From contig OX442314.1 in NCBI GenBank assembly GCA_949358305.1, positions 9,973,060-10,037,059 on the forward strand: 64,000 nt of DNA. The letters run 5' to 3'. Positions 37,009 to 48,688 of this stretch are shown in pieces; position 1 is the stretch's first letter; every line of letters begins with the position of its first letter. The notes under the pieces were generated by a model. The model searched no databases, was not told the origin of the DNA, and was given only the letters and a program-made list of their open reading frames with translations. The translations under genes and the position numbers were made by a program. Origin of the DNA: Strigamia acuminata (Eukaryota; Arthropoda; Chilopoda; Geophilomorpha; Linotaeniidae).

Positions 37009-37876
37009 CTATGTTTTGGCTTCGCGAGCATCTATTGGTTCGTAGCCTTCATTTTGGATCTTGTCTTTGAATTTGAGGTATTGTCGTTTTCTGTCGAAAT
37101 GTTTCACCTGATTCAAGAAAAGCATAGAAATCAGTAAATCCAAATTAGGCAATCATAATGTAAAAATAATCAAAACATAAACTAAAATAATCACAAAAAT
37201 AACAAACAAATCACAAAATTCGCATAAATAATTACAAAAATCACAAAATCCGCATAAATAATTACAAAAATCACAAAAATCGCAAAAAATGTGATTTTTT
37301 TGATGATTTTTGCTATTTTTGGGATTTAAATTCGCAAAATAATCACAAAAATAATTGCAAAAGTCGAAAAAAATCGTAAATTTTGTGCTTTTTTGATAAT
37401 TTTGGTTTTTTAAAGGATTTTTTGGAGATTTTTACGATTTTATCGATTATTTTTTGCGATTTTTGTGATTACTTTTGCGAAAATAATCGCCAATTTATCG
37501 CTTATAACTGCATTTTTAAATTCCAACACTCCAAACTCGCTTTAAACCAACAATGTGGCACAAGTCCAACTTTTGTTTCAACGATGACTTAACAACTGCA
37601 AAGTGTTAATCCGCATTCAACACCAACCTATTTTCGGCCCCCGAAAACAAACATTTTAAATCATTTTAAACCATTTATTTATTTCCAAAAAAAAAAAAAA
37701 AAAAAAAAAAAATATCAAAAACACAAACAAACCCATTGTGCCGGACAACTTCCTTCGTACGATTTTCGGAATGCTTTACAAACATTATCATCGTCGCTGT
37801 TTTTATCCAAACATTCCCAATACCGATCGCGCGAATCCCAGCACTTCGTTCGCACTTCTTTATTAGGAAAAGACAT
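37009..37876 (-). CDS. COA6: Cytochrome c oxidase assembly factor 6
   Basis: Mitochondrial intermembrane-space protein that helps metallate COX2 in complex IV assembly. Minus-strand exons 37876-37733 and 37107-37009; 80 residues, as in other animals. Twin-Cys motifs: C-WDSRDRYWE-C (CX9C) and C-KAFRKSYEGS-C (CX10C), the combination typical of COA6; followed by PAQWVKHFDRKRQYLKFKDK and a short tail with YEPIDA. An acceptor-like TTTTAG two codons upstream of the ATG suggests a 5' UTR intron. The intron (37108-37732) contains ATCACAAAAATCGC-type repeats and an A27-like run. Confidence 0.95.
37115..37720 (-). other. COA6 intron with low-complexity repeat
   Basis: Repeats of ATAATTACAAAAATCACAAAA pass into TTTTTTGATAATTTTTGCGATTTTT, so left and right halves are roughly complementary in composition. 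A poly-A run of about 25 is at 37687-37711. No gene seen. Confidence 0.6.
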
Positions 37877-38376
37877 CAAATCCACCTAAAAAAATGAATT
37901 AAAAACATAAATAAACCAGAACCTAATTAATCATTCAAAATAAACCTGTTAATTAATTATAAAATATCTAAAAAACATCTAAAAACCAACAAAAATACAC
38001 ACAATAAACGAGCATATACCTCGCAACAAAACCGTTCCTAAAAGATTTGTCGTCTGAACCGACACGTGACTCCCAAAACCCCGCACTCAAACTTCCAAAC
38101 CCAAAATCCAAACGAATAAAATCGAACTAAAAATACCCAAACAAATCAAACCGAAATTAATAACCAAACACTATAAATTAAGTTTATTAAAAAATCCAGT
38201 CCAACCCGAGTACAAATTTATCAAATTCACCGCGGTACTGTCACGACTTGAATAATCGTGAATGGTGGACCGAGATAAGTAGAAGAAAAAAAAACACTGG
38301 AATCATCGCGAGCAACAAGCTGAGCAGGATCTCGGTTTGCTAAAAAGATCGAAATTAAATGGGGCAGTCGTGAAGA
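37877..38376. promoter_or_regulatory. Divergent promoter region, COA6 (-) and NAA30 (+)
   Basis: 500 bp between start codons, AT-rich, with no TATA box recognised. Probable 5' UTRs of both genes; nothing else distinctive seen. Confidence 0.45.
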
Positions 38377-40899
38377 ATGGAAACGGAGCAATCGGTATCA
38401 CTGAAAACGCCCGAAGAGCGCTCGAAATGCCTTTTTGGCGAGGCCCAGGCCCAACTGCAGGCCCCGGGCCCGGGCCCGAGCCCGAGCCCCAGCCCGACCC
38501 ACACCCAGACGCAGCCCCATCACGTGGACGTGATTCAAAAAGGCATCGCGTGCGATCCGATGAAAATCGGTGATTTTCTGGTGGATAAATCGGACGTGGT
38601 GCTGGACGTGGCGCAGGAGATCGCGGATAAATTGTCGGTGGGCAGCGTGAAATCGAAGGTGAAATCGAACGCGGGGGTGCTGAACGGGTGTGTTTTGAAC
38701 GGGGATAACGGGCTGACGAGATTGGACGAGGTTTTGAAGGCGAATCGAGATCGAGATCGAGATGCGGCGGCGGCGGAGGAGAAATTGTTGAGTGCGAGTG
38801 CGAGTCCTAGTCAGGAGAAGTGTGACAGTGGTATCAAATGCTACAACAGTTGTTCGAGTTCGAGTTCGAGTTCGACGACGAGTTCGACGAGTTCTGCCAA
38901 TTGTTTGGATATGGGACATTCGTTACCTGTGATATATTCTGGTCCAACGAACAATGACACCATTAGTTACATTGGTTACGAGTCGGAGGTGCAGATGCCT
39001 GATATAATGAGACTCATTCAAAAAGACTTATCAGAACCGTATTCAATTTATACATACAGATATTTTATCCATAATTGGCCAAAGTTATGCTTCCTGGTGA
39101 GTTAGTTAGTTGTCTGCCATTTTTAACCGTTTTTGTACTTTTTGGGATTTTTTTTCCCTAATTTTTGTGAATTTTAATGATATTTTGTGATTTTCTCACC
39201 TAATTTTTGTGATTTTTAATGATTTTTGTGCTTTTTTTGTGAATTTTTGCAATTTTTTGTGAATTTTTGCAATTTTTTGTGAATTTTTGCAATTTTTTGT
39301 AAAATTTTTGCAATTTTTTGTAAAATTTTTGCATTTTTTTGTGAAATTTGCAATTTTTTGTGAAATTTTACAATTTTTTGTGAATTTTTGCAATTTTTTG
39401 TGAATTTTTGCAATTTTTTGTGAATTTTTGCAATTTTTTTGTGAAATTTTACAATTTTTTTGTGAAATTTTACAATTTTTTGTGAAATTTTACAATTTTT
39501 TGTGAATTTTAGCATTTTTTTGTAAATTTTTGCAATTTTTTGTTTAGTTCTGCAATTTTTTTTAACTTTTTTTTCTTTTATTTTCAGGCGATGGATAGTG
39601 AGAGATGTGTTGGTGCTGTTGTGTGTAAGCTCGATTTGCACAAAAGACTTGTTCGACGTGGGTATATAGCTATGTTAGCTGTGGATGAGAATTACAGGAA
39701 AAGAAAAATTGGTATTTTCCATTAAGAATTTTTTTGTTTTAATTGTAATTAATTAATTTGTTTAATTTCTAGGCTCGAATTTAGTGTTGAAAGCCATTCG
39801 AGCGATGGTAGCTGACAATGCGGATGAGGTGAAGAGTGTTGATAGCATCTCAATTTGATTTGTGTGGAGAATTGATGAGAAAGAGAGATTGAATGCAGAA
39901 AATATTCGTTAATTTTTCGGTGAAATTTGTTTTTATTAACGAAAATCGACTTTCAAAGCGTATAAACATCGAAAATGCGTTAATTTAGGTTGAAAATGCG
40001 TTAATTTCGGTTGAAAATGCGTTAATTTCGGTTGAAAATGCGTTAATTTCGGTTGAAAATGCGTTAATTTCGGTTGAAAATGGGTAATTTCGGTTGAAAA
40101 TGCGTTAATTTCGGTTGAAAATGCGTTAATTTCGGTTGAAAATGCGTTAATTTCGGTTGAAAATGCGTTAATTTCGGTTGAAAATGCGTTAATTTCGGTT
40201 GAAAATGCGTTAATTCCGGTTGAAAAACGTTGGTAAATTCGTTTTAAAAGTTTAAAAACAACGAAAATACGTTAATTTCCGTTGAAAAAACGTAAATAAA
40301 TCGTTTTCTAACCCAAATGCATTCAATTTCGTTTAAAAATAACTCATTTTGGTCGAAAAAACGTCCGTAAATTCGTTTTTCTTAATAAAAACTGACTTTA
40401 AAAGCATAAAAACCACGAAAATAAGTAAATTCGATTGAAAAAAGACCGTAAAATCGGTTTTCATTTAAAAAACAAGTTAATTTTAGTCTAAAAAATCCCT
40501 AAAATGATTTTTTACACATAAAACTAACTTGAAAAGTCTTAAAAACACGAAAATTCGGTCGATAAAACGAATTACTCATGTTTCCTTATCATTCACCGAA
40601 AATTAGATAACCCATTTTCATGTCCAGACTTATGTAGTCTGACGGATCAAATGTCAGAAATGGAAACCATTCGCTTTTTTCTCATTTTTCCAATTTATCA
40701 CAAAACGAATTGGGACTCGTTTTACTCGCAAAATAATGACAATTCCTTCGATTTAATTTAGGTCGTGCTAGAAACGGAGATCACGAACAAACCCGCGCTT
40801 CGACTCTACGAAAATTTGGGTTTCGTAAGAGACAAACGCCTCTTCAGGTATTACCTGAACGGAGTAGACGCACTGCGGTTAAAGTTATGGCTCAGATGA
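38377..40899 (+). CDS. NAA30: N-alpha-acetyltransferase 30, NatC catalytic subunit
   Basis: GNAT acetyltransferase that acetylates Met-Leu/Ile/Phe-type N-termini with NAA35 and NAA38. Exons 38377-39096, 39588-39711, 39773-39828, 40762-40899; 345 residues. The first 190 residues are low complexity ([32 protein letters not shown], a poly-Ser/Thr tract), as in other animals. The catalytic domain starts [20 protein letters not shown] and continues [73 protein letters not shown] and ends in the diagnostic [20 protein letters not shown] plus WLR. The acetyl-CoA loop reads RKRKIG, so the first glycine of the textbook R/Q-x-x-G-x-G is Lys; this is tolerated in this family as far as I know. Introns 1 and 3 are repeat-filled. 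Confidence 0.96.
39120..39580 (+). repeat. T-rich tandem array in NAA30 intron 1
   Basis: About 20 units of TTTTTTGTGAATTTTTGCAA or TGTGAAATTTTACAA variants, about 20 bp, T-rich on the sense strand. Confidence 0.9.
39890..40235 (+). repeat. 21-bp tandem array in NAA30 intron 3
   Basis: About 12 near-perfect copies of GCGTTAATTTCGGTTGAAAAT (21 bp). Unlike a CRISPR array there are no unique spacers. Confidence 0.9.
40260..40560. repeat. Dispersed repeat copy B (in NAA30 intron 3)
   Basis: Matches 34415-34700 over about 270 bp (TCGTTTTCTAACCCAAATGC; AAACAAGTTAATTTT; ACATAAAACTAACTTGAAAA). See copy A. It sits next to the 21-bp array, whose unit resembles the GTTAATTTTGGTTGAAAA stretch inside the repeat. 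Confidence 0.75.
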
Positions 40900-41967
40900 A
40901 ATGAAAGGTTGTTTTTGTTTTGTAAATTAATGGAAACTTAACAACATGGAAAAAAAAATGGGGCAAAAAAAAAATTAATATTAAAATTAAAATAATTTTT
41001 AACCCAAAAAAATAATTAAATAATTTAAATAAAATAATTTTCAAAGACCCCTCGTTGTTTGTAGCAGACGCACGCACATTAATGTGGAAAATATACATGA
41101 TTGATAAAACGAAAAGAAAAAAAAAAAACATAACATAAAAAAAAAGAATAATTTTTTCTTTTATTTTGGTTTGTGTTGTTCCTTTTTTTTTTGTTCTTCT
41201 AACGACATTTTTATGTTTTAAAGAGTTTTAAGTGTGAAATATTTTTCTTGTTTGGTCAATAACTTCCTGTTAGCCACGTTTGTGGGTTCTGTATTATTAT
41301 TATTATTATTATTATTTTTATCATGCAAATGATACGATGTCATTCAGACGAAACTGCTCACAACCAGAGCTGATATTTTACGAGCGATAAAGGAATTTTG
41401 TTTTGGCTAGTTTTTAAAATAAAAAGAAAAAAGAAAAGGAATAAAAATATTGAAATACTTGATTTGTACCAAATCAACTAAAAATTATCATTGACCGATG
41501 TTAATTGTATAAATTAACGGGGGAAATGAATGCTGTTTTTTCCTGTATGATTTACGGTGTTTTTTTTTGTTTTGTTAGTTCGACAAATGAATGAATGAGT
41601 GAATAATTTTAAGAAGTAATATCGACATTTTTATTTAGCAATAATAAATTTTAAGTTTGCAGTAAATGTGTTTTTGTTTTGTTTTTTGATTCGTTGAAAT
41701 GCTTTGGAGCAGCTTCATTGAATTTATATTGCCGTGGCTTGACTGAAATAAATTATTTTTGACTTTACTTGAATTCTCGTTTTAATAAAAGCTTTTTTAA
41801 ATGTAAAAAGATAAATTTATCGATCGTTTACACTCGGCCATTAAAATGCTTAGTTCAAAATGTTGTTACTAGATGGCGCTATTTGAACCGAGTTTCGGAT
41901 TTAGTTTGTGACGTAATAAATTATCAAACTTCGTATAAAGAGTTGAGATAGTTACATCGATCTAAAG
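40900..41967 (+). other. NAA30 3' UTR and intergenic region
   Basis: AT-rich, non-coding, with a (ATT)n microsatellite at about 41293-41317 and T-rich blocks typical of a long 3' UTR. An AATAAA at about 41747 may end the transcript. No further gene recognised. Confidence 0.5.
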
Positions 41968-42551
41968 ATGGCTGCGGAAACTGATGCTTGGTTAATGAAC
42001 AGCACGAAAACAACACCAGATACAGACGCAGAATGTAGTTTTGAGGACAGTTTCGCACCTTTTGAGAAACTTCCCGATTCAGATAATTATATCTCCGGAC
42101 TAGGTACAGCTCTAAATGTTTTTAAAATTTTAAAAATTAATTTTTTTCCATCAATTTTTTCAATATTTCATAGAAAACAAACTCGCAAAATTGAAAGGAA
42201 ACACGAAAGAATCGAAATCGTCCCAGTTGGTGCGAGGCTTAGAGGCGACTCGCGATCAACACTTGAGGAATTTAATGTTGCAAGGCGAGCGATTGGAAAC
42301 GTCAGAAACGGTGACGGAAAACGGAACGACACGAATGAACGTACCGACTGTTTTCAGACGATTATGTCCAGAAAAACAAGCGCTGTCCGAAGAGGAACTT
42401 CAAAAATTGGTGCGTCCATCTTGGATTCCACTAATAAATAAAACAATTTAAAGAAACCATCTTTTTGCAGTTATTGGCCGACGAATTGGCGAGGATTGCC
42501 GCACAATTACAAGCGATGGACAAGCTAAACGAGGACGAAAAGAAGGAATAA
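41968..42551 (+). CDS. CCDC32: CCDC32-like protein
   Basis: Exons 41968-42103, 42174-42409, 42471-42551; 150 residues. The N-terminal acidic part contains FEDSFAPFEKLPDSDNYISG followed by LENKLAKLKG, which parallels the FSDSF and DSEVYLASLEKKLRRIKG block of vertebrate CCDC32. A predicted helix follows (SSQLVRGLEATRDQHLRNLM) and a helical C-terminus (LADELARIAAQLQAMDKLNE). In vertebrates CCDC32 assists AP2 clathrin adaptor assembly. Similarity is limited to the N-terminal half, so the assignment is probable, not certain. AATAAA at 42618 fits as poly(A) signal. Confidence 0.7.
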
Positions 42552-45500
42552 ATTAAAACAAATCAATGTCAAATATGTATAAATTAATATTCAATGTATT
42601 GGATGTATTTTTTGTAGAATAAACCAAGTGATAAATAATTACTCGTAATGTCAAGAGGTGGCGCTACCGCACCGTTGGATTTGAAAAATTTGATTAAAAT
42701 CTTATGTAACGCTCGAATAAACTTGTATGTCAGAGTGTTAATGGGAAGGAAAAAAGATGTAACCTCTTTAAAGTATTTATTTGGTTTAGGAATTGCACGT
42801 TGTCAGTTCGCGGCAGTTTCGGTTTTAAATTTTAAAGACAAAATGGCGTCAGTTTGCCCTGTAATTTATCTTTCAACTTTCAAGGCCTGCTTTAATTATA
42901 TCCGAAGAATAGAATTCCATTTGGCAGTAAAACGGAAACCTAACAAACCGTTTCCACTATATTTTCCGTCAAATTTAATGACCTTATAAATCTTTTCTTA
43001 CTTTCTTCGACGCCGGTCCCAATCGCAAGTCAAGCGAACCATCATTTACCTCCCAAGATGCAACCGGATGAAAATTACCAACAAACACGCATTAATTTGT
43101 CATTTATTTTGATCGATTACTTTCGTGCAAACCTATACTTATAATTAGCAAGATATCTAAAAAAAAATTAACTTTATTTTTATAAAATGCTATTTTTTGT
43201 GACATTTTATCAACAGGACTTGATTATCCGAGTCCCGCAGCCAATAAAACATGGCGGTCAAACGAGATCGTTCTCGGATGAATTGATCAAAATTAAACGA
43301 TTTTTAAGTAAATTAAACAACAATAATATGACAATATATTCATATTTTTATTCCTTGATAATAAAACGAGTCATTAAATGATGCAATCCAATTTTATCTT
43401 CATATTTTACCACCAAAAATGCATAACCGAATCCCGCATCCAACAAAACATGGCGGACAATGCGATATAGATCAATGACGAATTAATCCAATTTTTAAGG
43501 CTGATTAAACGTCAAAAACAAGACAACACAATCATAATTCCATTCATCGACAATAAAACGAGTCAATAAACAATTCAATCCAATTTTATTTCAATAAAAT
43601 ACAAAACCACTCACAAAAATCCAAAAAAAAATAAAAAAAAAATCGAACAAGCATTAAAACTAAAAGGCCAACCACTTTATTCTCCATTCTACAACAAGCC
43701 AGGAAATTTCTTCAATTATACAGCAACATTCTTCGCAGTACTAAAACGCCTTTAAATTTTTTTCCCCCTTCGAAAACCTCAAATTCTAATCACACATTTC
43801 TCCCCTCACGTTTCCGACAACACAAGATGACAAAACATTTCACCACGTCCATTTTTCTTATCTATTTCAACGCAAGTACGACACTCCTCCTATTGGTCCT
43901 TGCGATATTTTAAACACACACCTCGATGATTCATAATCATTCGCAGAACCCGCAAAAACATACAACACAAAGTGCAAATTTTATTCCAATTATTATTATT
44001 ATTATTATTATTATTTGCTGAGTCGATGAGTCATCATCTGGTGACCTCAAGGTCACGTGTCCCCACGTCCATTTCTTCCGCCCTCGACCTTGCAATTGGG
44101 TTAATCACCTAATGACAAGCGTATTCAGTTAAAAGAAATGCTTTTTTCCAATTATGCTCACGTTTTTACAAGCACCTGTTGCGAGTCGGTTCCTTTTTAT
44201 CTTTACTTGCCATTTACCAACGGCGCAGGCGTTTATGACGTTCGTGGTGGTTTGATTGGGCCGTTCACTGACGAGAGAGATAGAAAAATAAAAATAAATA
44301 AAAATAAAAATAAAAATAAAAATAAATCTGACACGTGTTACGCCCTCGAGTGCCCTTGAAGTTCGGTAATCGCCATCCGTGTTGCATTTTTCAGAAATTA
44401 TAGTTTTATGTAAGGTGAAACAGTGATCTGGTCTGGTTTCGCCTATAGAGAAATAGTTTTCATTGTCCGCCGCTGCGGTGGTGGCGCTGTCGTAGAAAAA
44501 GCGACAATTCGCTGATTTAAATTATTTAAACGAATACATTGTATTGTTTTTTATAATTATTTAATATTAGATTGAGTTATCAGTCAAATCCAATTCTATT
44601 TTGTTAAATTAAAGACTTAAATCATTGATTTTCAGGGATTTTTATCTCCGCTTGTCTGTAGCAGCGCCACAGCGGCCAACGTGTGCAACTCCCACGTGTA
44701 GCGTTAACATCTGGCACTAAACAACTTCTTTTTCTCTCTCCAATATTTTTTCCAAACAAAAAAATAAATAAATAATAAAAAAAATAAACACTTTAGCCTT
44801 CATCTGACCTTCCCTATCATCCCAAACAGCTGTGTCCTCTCTCTCCATCCACTCTCATATTCGCACCCCACAAAATAGGTCAGAGGCGCATTTACCAGCA
44901 AAACACCGAAATAAAAACATCTCTTTCAATAACAAACTCCCATATAACCAATCCCGTCCTTCACCAACCCAAAAACCCCAAAAAAAACGTTGAAAACAAC
45001 CAATTTAAAAATAAATGACGTCATTCACGCGTGCCCTCCTAAACCCGCACCCGAGCCCACACGACAAGATGGCCGGCGCTGCTGCCGAAAGCGTGTTTTT
45101 GCATTTCGGGCACGGAAAGTGCACAAGTTGCGGTGGTCATTGGCCTTGTGCAAGCGCACCTGTTTGCTCGAGGCAGGAAAATGTGCCGAAGAAAAATTTT
45201 TAAAATACTTTATTAAATCCGAGAAAAATGCTAAATCGGACCACTTCCGTGCCCCAAGTTGATAAACGATGGTTTTAGTTGGGAAGGCCTCTATGATGTA
45301 TGGAGGGCTTGGGCTTGGTTGGGGTTATGGTGTAGCTTACGAGTTGATGCGGTTGAAAACCTCGGCTAACGGGAGTGAAAGGCCAGACTGCGTGCCTCGC
45401 ACTCTCAAATTACTGTCATTACCAAACTGGTTGTGCAGTTTAAGTAGTTCCCATCGACGTGCTCGCGAGAGACCCGCACTCTACAGTTTCTCACCTGCTG

Positions 45501-45790
45501 GTTCCCAGGATCAAAATCAAATCCCCCAGCTCAGCTGTCACCTACTCATTCATTATGACTCACGAGTCAATATAAATGTTCACTCATTGTTTTTGGAGGG
45601 GCCCATGGTGTAGATAACGGGGCCCAACAACATTTTTCTTTAAAATTTACCTAATTCGTGAAGAAAATCGCTTCGAAAACAGTATTTCTGCATGCTAACT
45701 TGTAAGGGATATCCCATAATATCTAGAGTGAAAGAATTGCAGTCATTTCCACGCATGCGCCAATAGCCACAAGTTTAAGCACAAGGCAGT
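42552..45790. other. Gene-poor intergenic region
   Basis: No protein that I recognise. It includes a diverged direct duplication (43218-43597), (ATT)n at about 44000-44030, an (AAATA)n run at 44286-44323, and moderately GC-rich patches at 45015-45260 and 45380-45540 whose open frames (for example 45269-45613) lack similarity to known families. A promoter or untranslated exon could lie in the GC-richer parts. Confidence 0.4.
43218..43597. repeat. Diverged direct duplication of about 185 bp
   Basis: 43218-43402 and 43420-43597 share ordered blocks: CCGA-TCCCGCA-CCAA, AAAACATGGCGG, TGA-GAATT, AATTTTTAAG/CGATTTTTAAG, GATAATAAAACGAGTCA/GACAATAAAACGAGTCA and CAATCCAATTTTAT. The copies are adjacent and in the same orientation. 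Confidence 0.75.
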
Positions 45791-45799
45791 TGTTATATT

Positions 45800-45960
45800 T
45801 TGCACAAAAATAATTCACTCATTACTGGGCATTGACACGTTATATTCTGATTAGCAATGACGTTGAGGGTTGGATGTTATGCTGACTTATGCAACAACGA
45901 ATGTGGCGATGACGGCGGTACTTGTAATGGCGATATTTAACTTTACATACACTTCCGGAT
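45800..45960 (+). pseudogene. Degenerate partial copy of the CS-alpha-beta peptide gene
   Basis: 45808-45865 is nearly identical to the intron and acceptor of the gene at 48780-49008 (ATAATTCACTCATTACTGGG; TTATATTCTGATTAGCAATG). The exon-2 part then diverges: the first four cysteine codons of the pattern remain, but a TAA follows before the CxC end, and exon 1 with the signal peptide is missing. It also lacks the TATA box of the intact gene. Read as a truncated, decayed copy. Confidence 0.75.
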
Positions 45961-46079
45961 GAACCGGAACCTACTAATTTTATTTTGCGCAATTCAAATG
46001 ATTTTGGCATGTCAAAGGGTTTACTTTGTCGTTTTCCATCAGTGGACATAAACAAAATTCGTAAATGACGCCAAATTTA

Positions 46080-46262
46080 TTTACCAACGGTTTCACTTCG
46101 CAAACGTTATTTTCACGCTTTGCATTACCCACCTATTGGAGGACATATGGGAGTGGAAAAGACTTTGCAAAGACTAAAATCACGAGTGTATTGGCCCAAA
46201 ATGCGCGAGGATGTAGACATGGGTTTTTGTTTGCAATGCATGTCAACGTGCAAAAGGAAATC
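46080..46262 (+). mobile_element. Ty3/Gypsy-type integrase zinc-finger (H2C2) fragment
   Basis: In one frame the DNA reads RKRYFHALHYPPIGGHMGVE, then KTLQRLKSRVYWPKMREDV and CLQCMSTCKRK. This is the HHCC integrase N-terminal domain with its conserved GGHxG and YWPxM motifs. The similarity stops exactly where a satellite array begins at about 46258. No other retroelement domain is recognisable upstream. Confidence 0.8.
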
Positions 46263-47705
46263 TCCAAAAATCTCCCAAAGGAAATCTCAAGAGTCTCCCA
46301 AGGGAAATCTCCAAGAGTCTCCCAAGGGAAATCTCAAAGAGTCCCCCAAGAGAAATCTCTAAGGATCCTCTAAGAAAAATCCCCAAAGGTCCTCTAAGAG
46401 AAAATTTTAAGATTCTTCCAAGGATTCCCCAGGGAAAATCTCTAAGGATCCCCCAGGGGAAATCTCCAAGGATCTCACAAGAGAAATCTCCAAGAGTCTC
46501 CCTAAAGAAATCTCCAACGGTCCCCCAAGAGAAAATTTTAAGATTCTTCCAAGGATTCCCCAAGAGAAATCTCTAAGGATCCCCTAGGGGAAATCTCTAA
46601 GGGTCCCCCAAGAGAAAATTTTAAGAGTCTTCTAAGGATTCCCCAGGAGAAATCTCTAAAAATTTTCCAGGAGAAATCTCTTTGGGTCCTCCAAGGGAAA
46701 TCTCCAAGAGTCTCCCAAGAGAAATCTCCAAGGGTCCCCCCAAGAGAAATCTCCAAAGGTCCTCTAAGAGAAAATTTTAAGATTCTTTTAAGGATTTCCC
46801 AGGGGAAACCTCTAAGGATCCCCCAGGGGAAATCTCTAAGGATCCCCCAGGGGAAATCTCTAAGGATCCCCCAGGGGAAATCTCCAAGGATCTCACAAGA
46901 GAAATCTCCAAGAGTCTCCCTAGAGAAATCTCCAACGGTCCCCCAAGAGAAAATTTTAAGATTCTTCCAAGGATTCCCCAAGAGAAGTCTCTAAGGATCC
47001 CCCAGGGGAAATCTCTAAGGATCCCCCAAGAGAAATCTCCAAGGGTCCCCCAAGAGAAAATTTTAAGAGTCTTCTAAGGATTCCCTAGGAGAAATCTCTA
47101 AAAATTTTCCAGGAGAAATCTCTTTGGGTCCTCCAAGGGAAATCTCCAAGAGTCTCCCAAGAGAAATCTCCAAGGGTCCCCCCAAGAGAAATCTCCAAAG
47201 GTCCTCCAAGAGAAAATTTTAAGATTCTTCCAAGGATTTCCCAGGGGAAACCTCTAAGGATCCCCCAGGAGAAATCTCTAAGGATCCCCCAGGGGAAATC
47301 TCTAAGGATCCCCCAAGAGAAATCTCCAAGGGTTCCCCAAAGGAAATCTCAAGAGTCCCCTAAGGGAAATCTCCAAGGGTCCCCCAAAGGAAATCTCCAA
47401 GGGTCTCCCAAGAGATATCTCTTTGGCCTCCCGAGAGAAATCTTAAGAGCCCCCCAAGAGAAGTCTCCAAGAGTCCCCCAATAGAAATCTCCAAGGATCT
47501 CCCAAGAGAAATCTCTCAAGGTCTAACAAGAGATATCTCCAAGGATTCCTCAGGAGAAATCTCTTCGGATTCCTCAGGGGAAATCTCTAAGGGTTCCCCA
47601 CAAGAAATCTCAAGAGTCCCCTAAGGGAAATCTCCAAGGATCTCCCAAGGATCCCCCAAGGAAAATCTCCAAGGATCCCCCAAGAGAAATCTCAAGGGTC
47701 CTCTA
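46258..47705 (+). repeat. 1.4-kb satellite-like array interrupting the retroelement fragment
   Basis: Short units of about 20-22 bp of the form AGAGAAATCTCCAAGGATCC plus CCCA, organised into higher-order blocks: the stretch 46370-46560 recurs at about 46770-46985, and 46600-46770 at about 47050-47220. More GC-rich and purine-biased than the intronic repeats. Minus-strand frames across it are artefacts. Confidence 0.9.
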
Positions 47706-47939
47706 AGGCTGTTGTGTATGCGCCAAGACCCACACAAACGGTGCTACCATCTGCTCCTATCAAAGTCAAGTGAAGTCCAAATGCCGCCAAAATCAACAGG
47801 GAACACAACCATAATCAGTTCAGGATCGGCACATCCAGGAATCCTGACCACGTTGAAACTTTTTACAAAGCCGATTAAATTAGTGTCAACTTTAAAACCC
47901 GTCCATGATCCATCCCAATGCTGTCTAAAATTTAAAAAT

Positions 47940-48170
47940 TTAACAGAATTGAAAAAAAATTTTAAAAAAATTAAAAAAAAAAATTTAAAAGAATTAAAAA
48001 AAAAATTTTAAAAAATTTAAAAAAAAAATAAATAAATTTAAAAATTTAAAAAAATTTAAAAAAAAATGTAAAAATTTTTTAAATAAATTTAAAAATTTAA
48101 AAAAATTTAAAAAAAAATTTAATAGAATTGAAAAAAAATTTAAAAAAAATTTAAAAAAAGCTACGAGGAT
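47940..48170. repeat. AAAAATTT low-complexity tract
   Basis: Almost only A and T, built from AAAATTTAAAAAAA blocks; a related tract continues at 48300-48480 with TTTCAAAAAATGTCAAAAG units. No gene seen. Confidence 0.8.
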
Positions 48171-48680
48171 GGCGAGATAAAACAGATATTTCAATGCGAA
48201 CAGCAACTCTTTTATCCAGTAGCAGATCTCAACAGCAAAATCTCTACACAACGAATCCCCAATATGGCGGTCTTACTCAACAATCTCTCGCAAATCTCCA
48301 ATTTTTACAAAAAAATTAAAAAAAATTTAAAAAAAAACATTAAAAATTTTTTTTATAAAAATATCTTATTTTTTCAAAAAATGTCAAAAAGTGTAAAAAG
48401 ATTTCAAAAAATGTCAAAAGATTTCAAAAAAAGTCAAAAGATTTCAAAAATTCTCCAAAATACTCTAAAATTTCCAAAACATTCGAAAAACCTTGAAAAT
48501 TTTGCTCCATGTCAAATAAGCTTTAATTGCATTTTCCTTTATTGCTATTTCATATTTATTTTGGCCATCATGTGTAATCAATTCATTCTAATTAATTGTA
48601 ATAAAAAATTTAGTGTCTTCTTTAATAAATTGAATGGAATTAATTAAACTCCATTCACACGTGGCCATTAAATATATCTC

Positions 48681-48688
48681 TATATAAA
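48681..48688 (+). promoter_or_regulatory. TATA box of the CS-alpha-beta peptide gene
   Basis: TATATAAA about 100 bases before the start codon at 48780. A TCACATC initiator-like sequence lies about 30 bases downstream, where transcription would begin, leaving a 5' UTR of about 70 bases. This is the clearest TATA box in the window and fits a tissue-specific, highly expressed secreted peptide. Confidence 0.65.

Noticed and set aside
39976-40235. CRISPR-like array
   Set aside because: Repeats are directly contiguous 21-mers with no unique spacers, inside a eukaryotic intron; the same applies to 23399-23560 and 33110-33420.
42648-42989. ORF of 113 codons after CCDC32
   Set aside because: No recognisable similarity, and it starts just downstream of the CCDC32 poly(A) signal; codon use is AT-rich like non-coding DNA.
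45269-45613. ORF of 114 codons in a GC-richer patch
   Set aside because: No family features, no splice-supported continuation; kept only as part of the gene-poor region.
45840-46055. Minus-strand frame with a glycine-rich KLVGSGSSGSV stretch resembling a kinase P-loop
   Set aside because: It overlaps the decayed peptide-gene copy, is only about 70 codons, and has no further kinase motifs or splice-linked exons.
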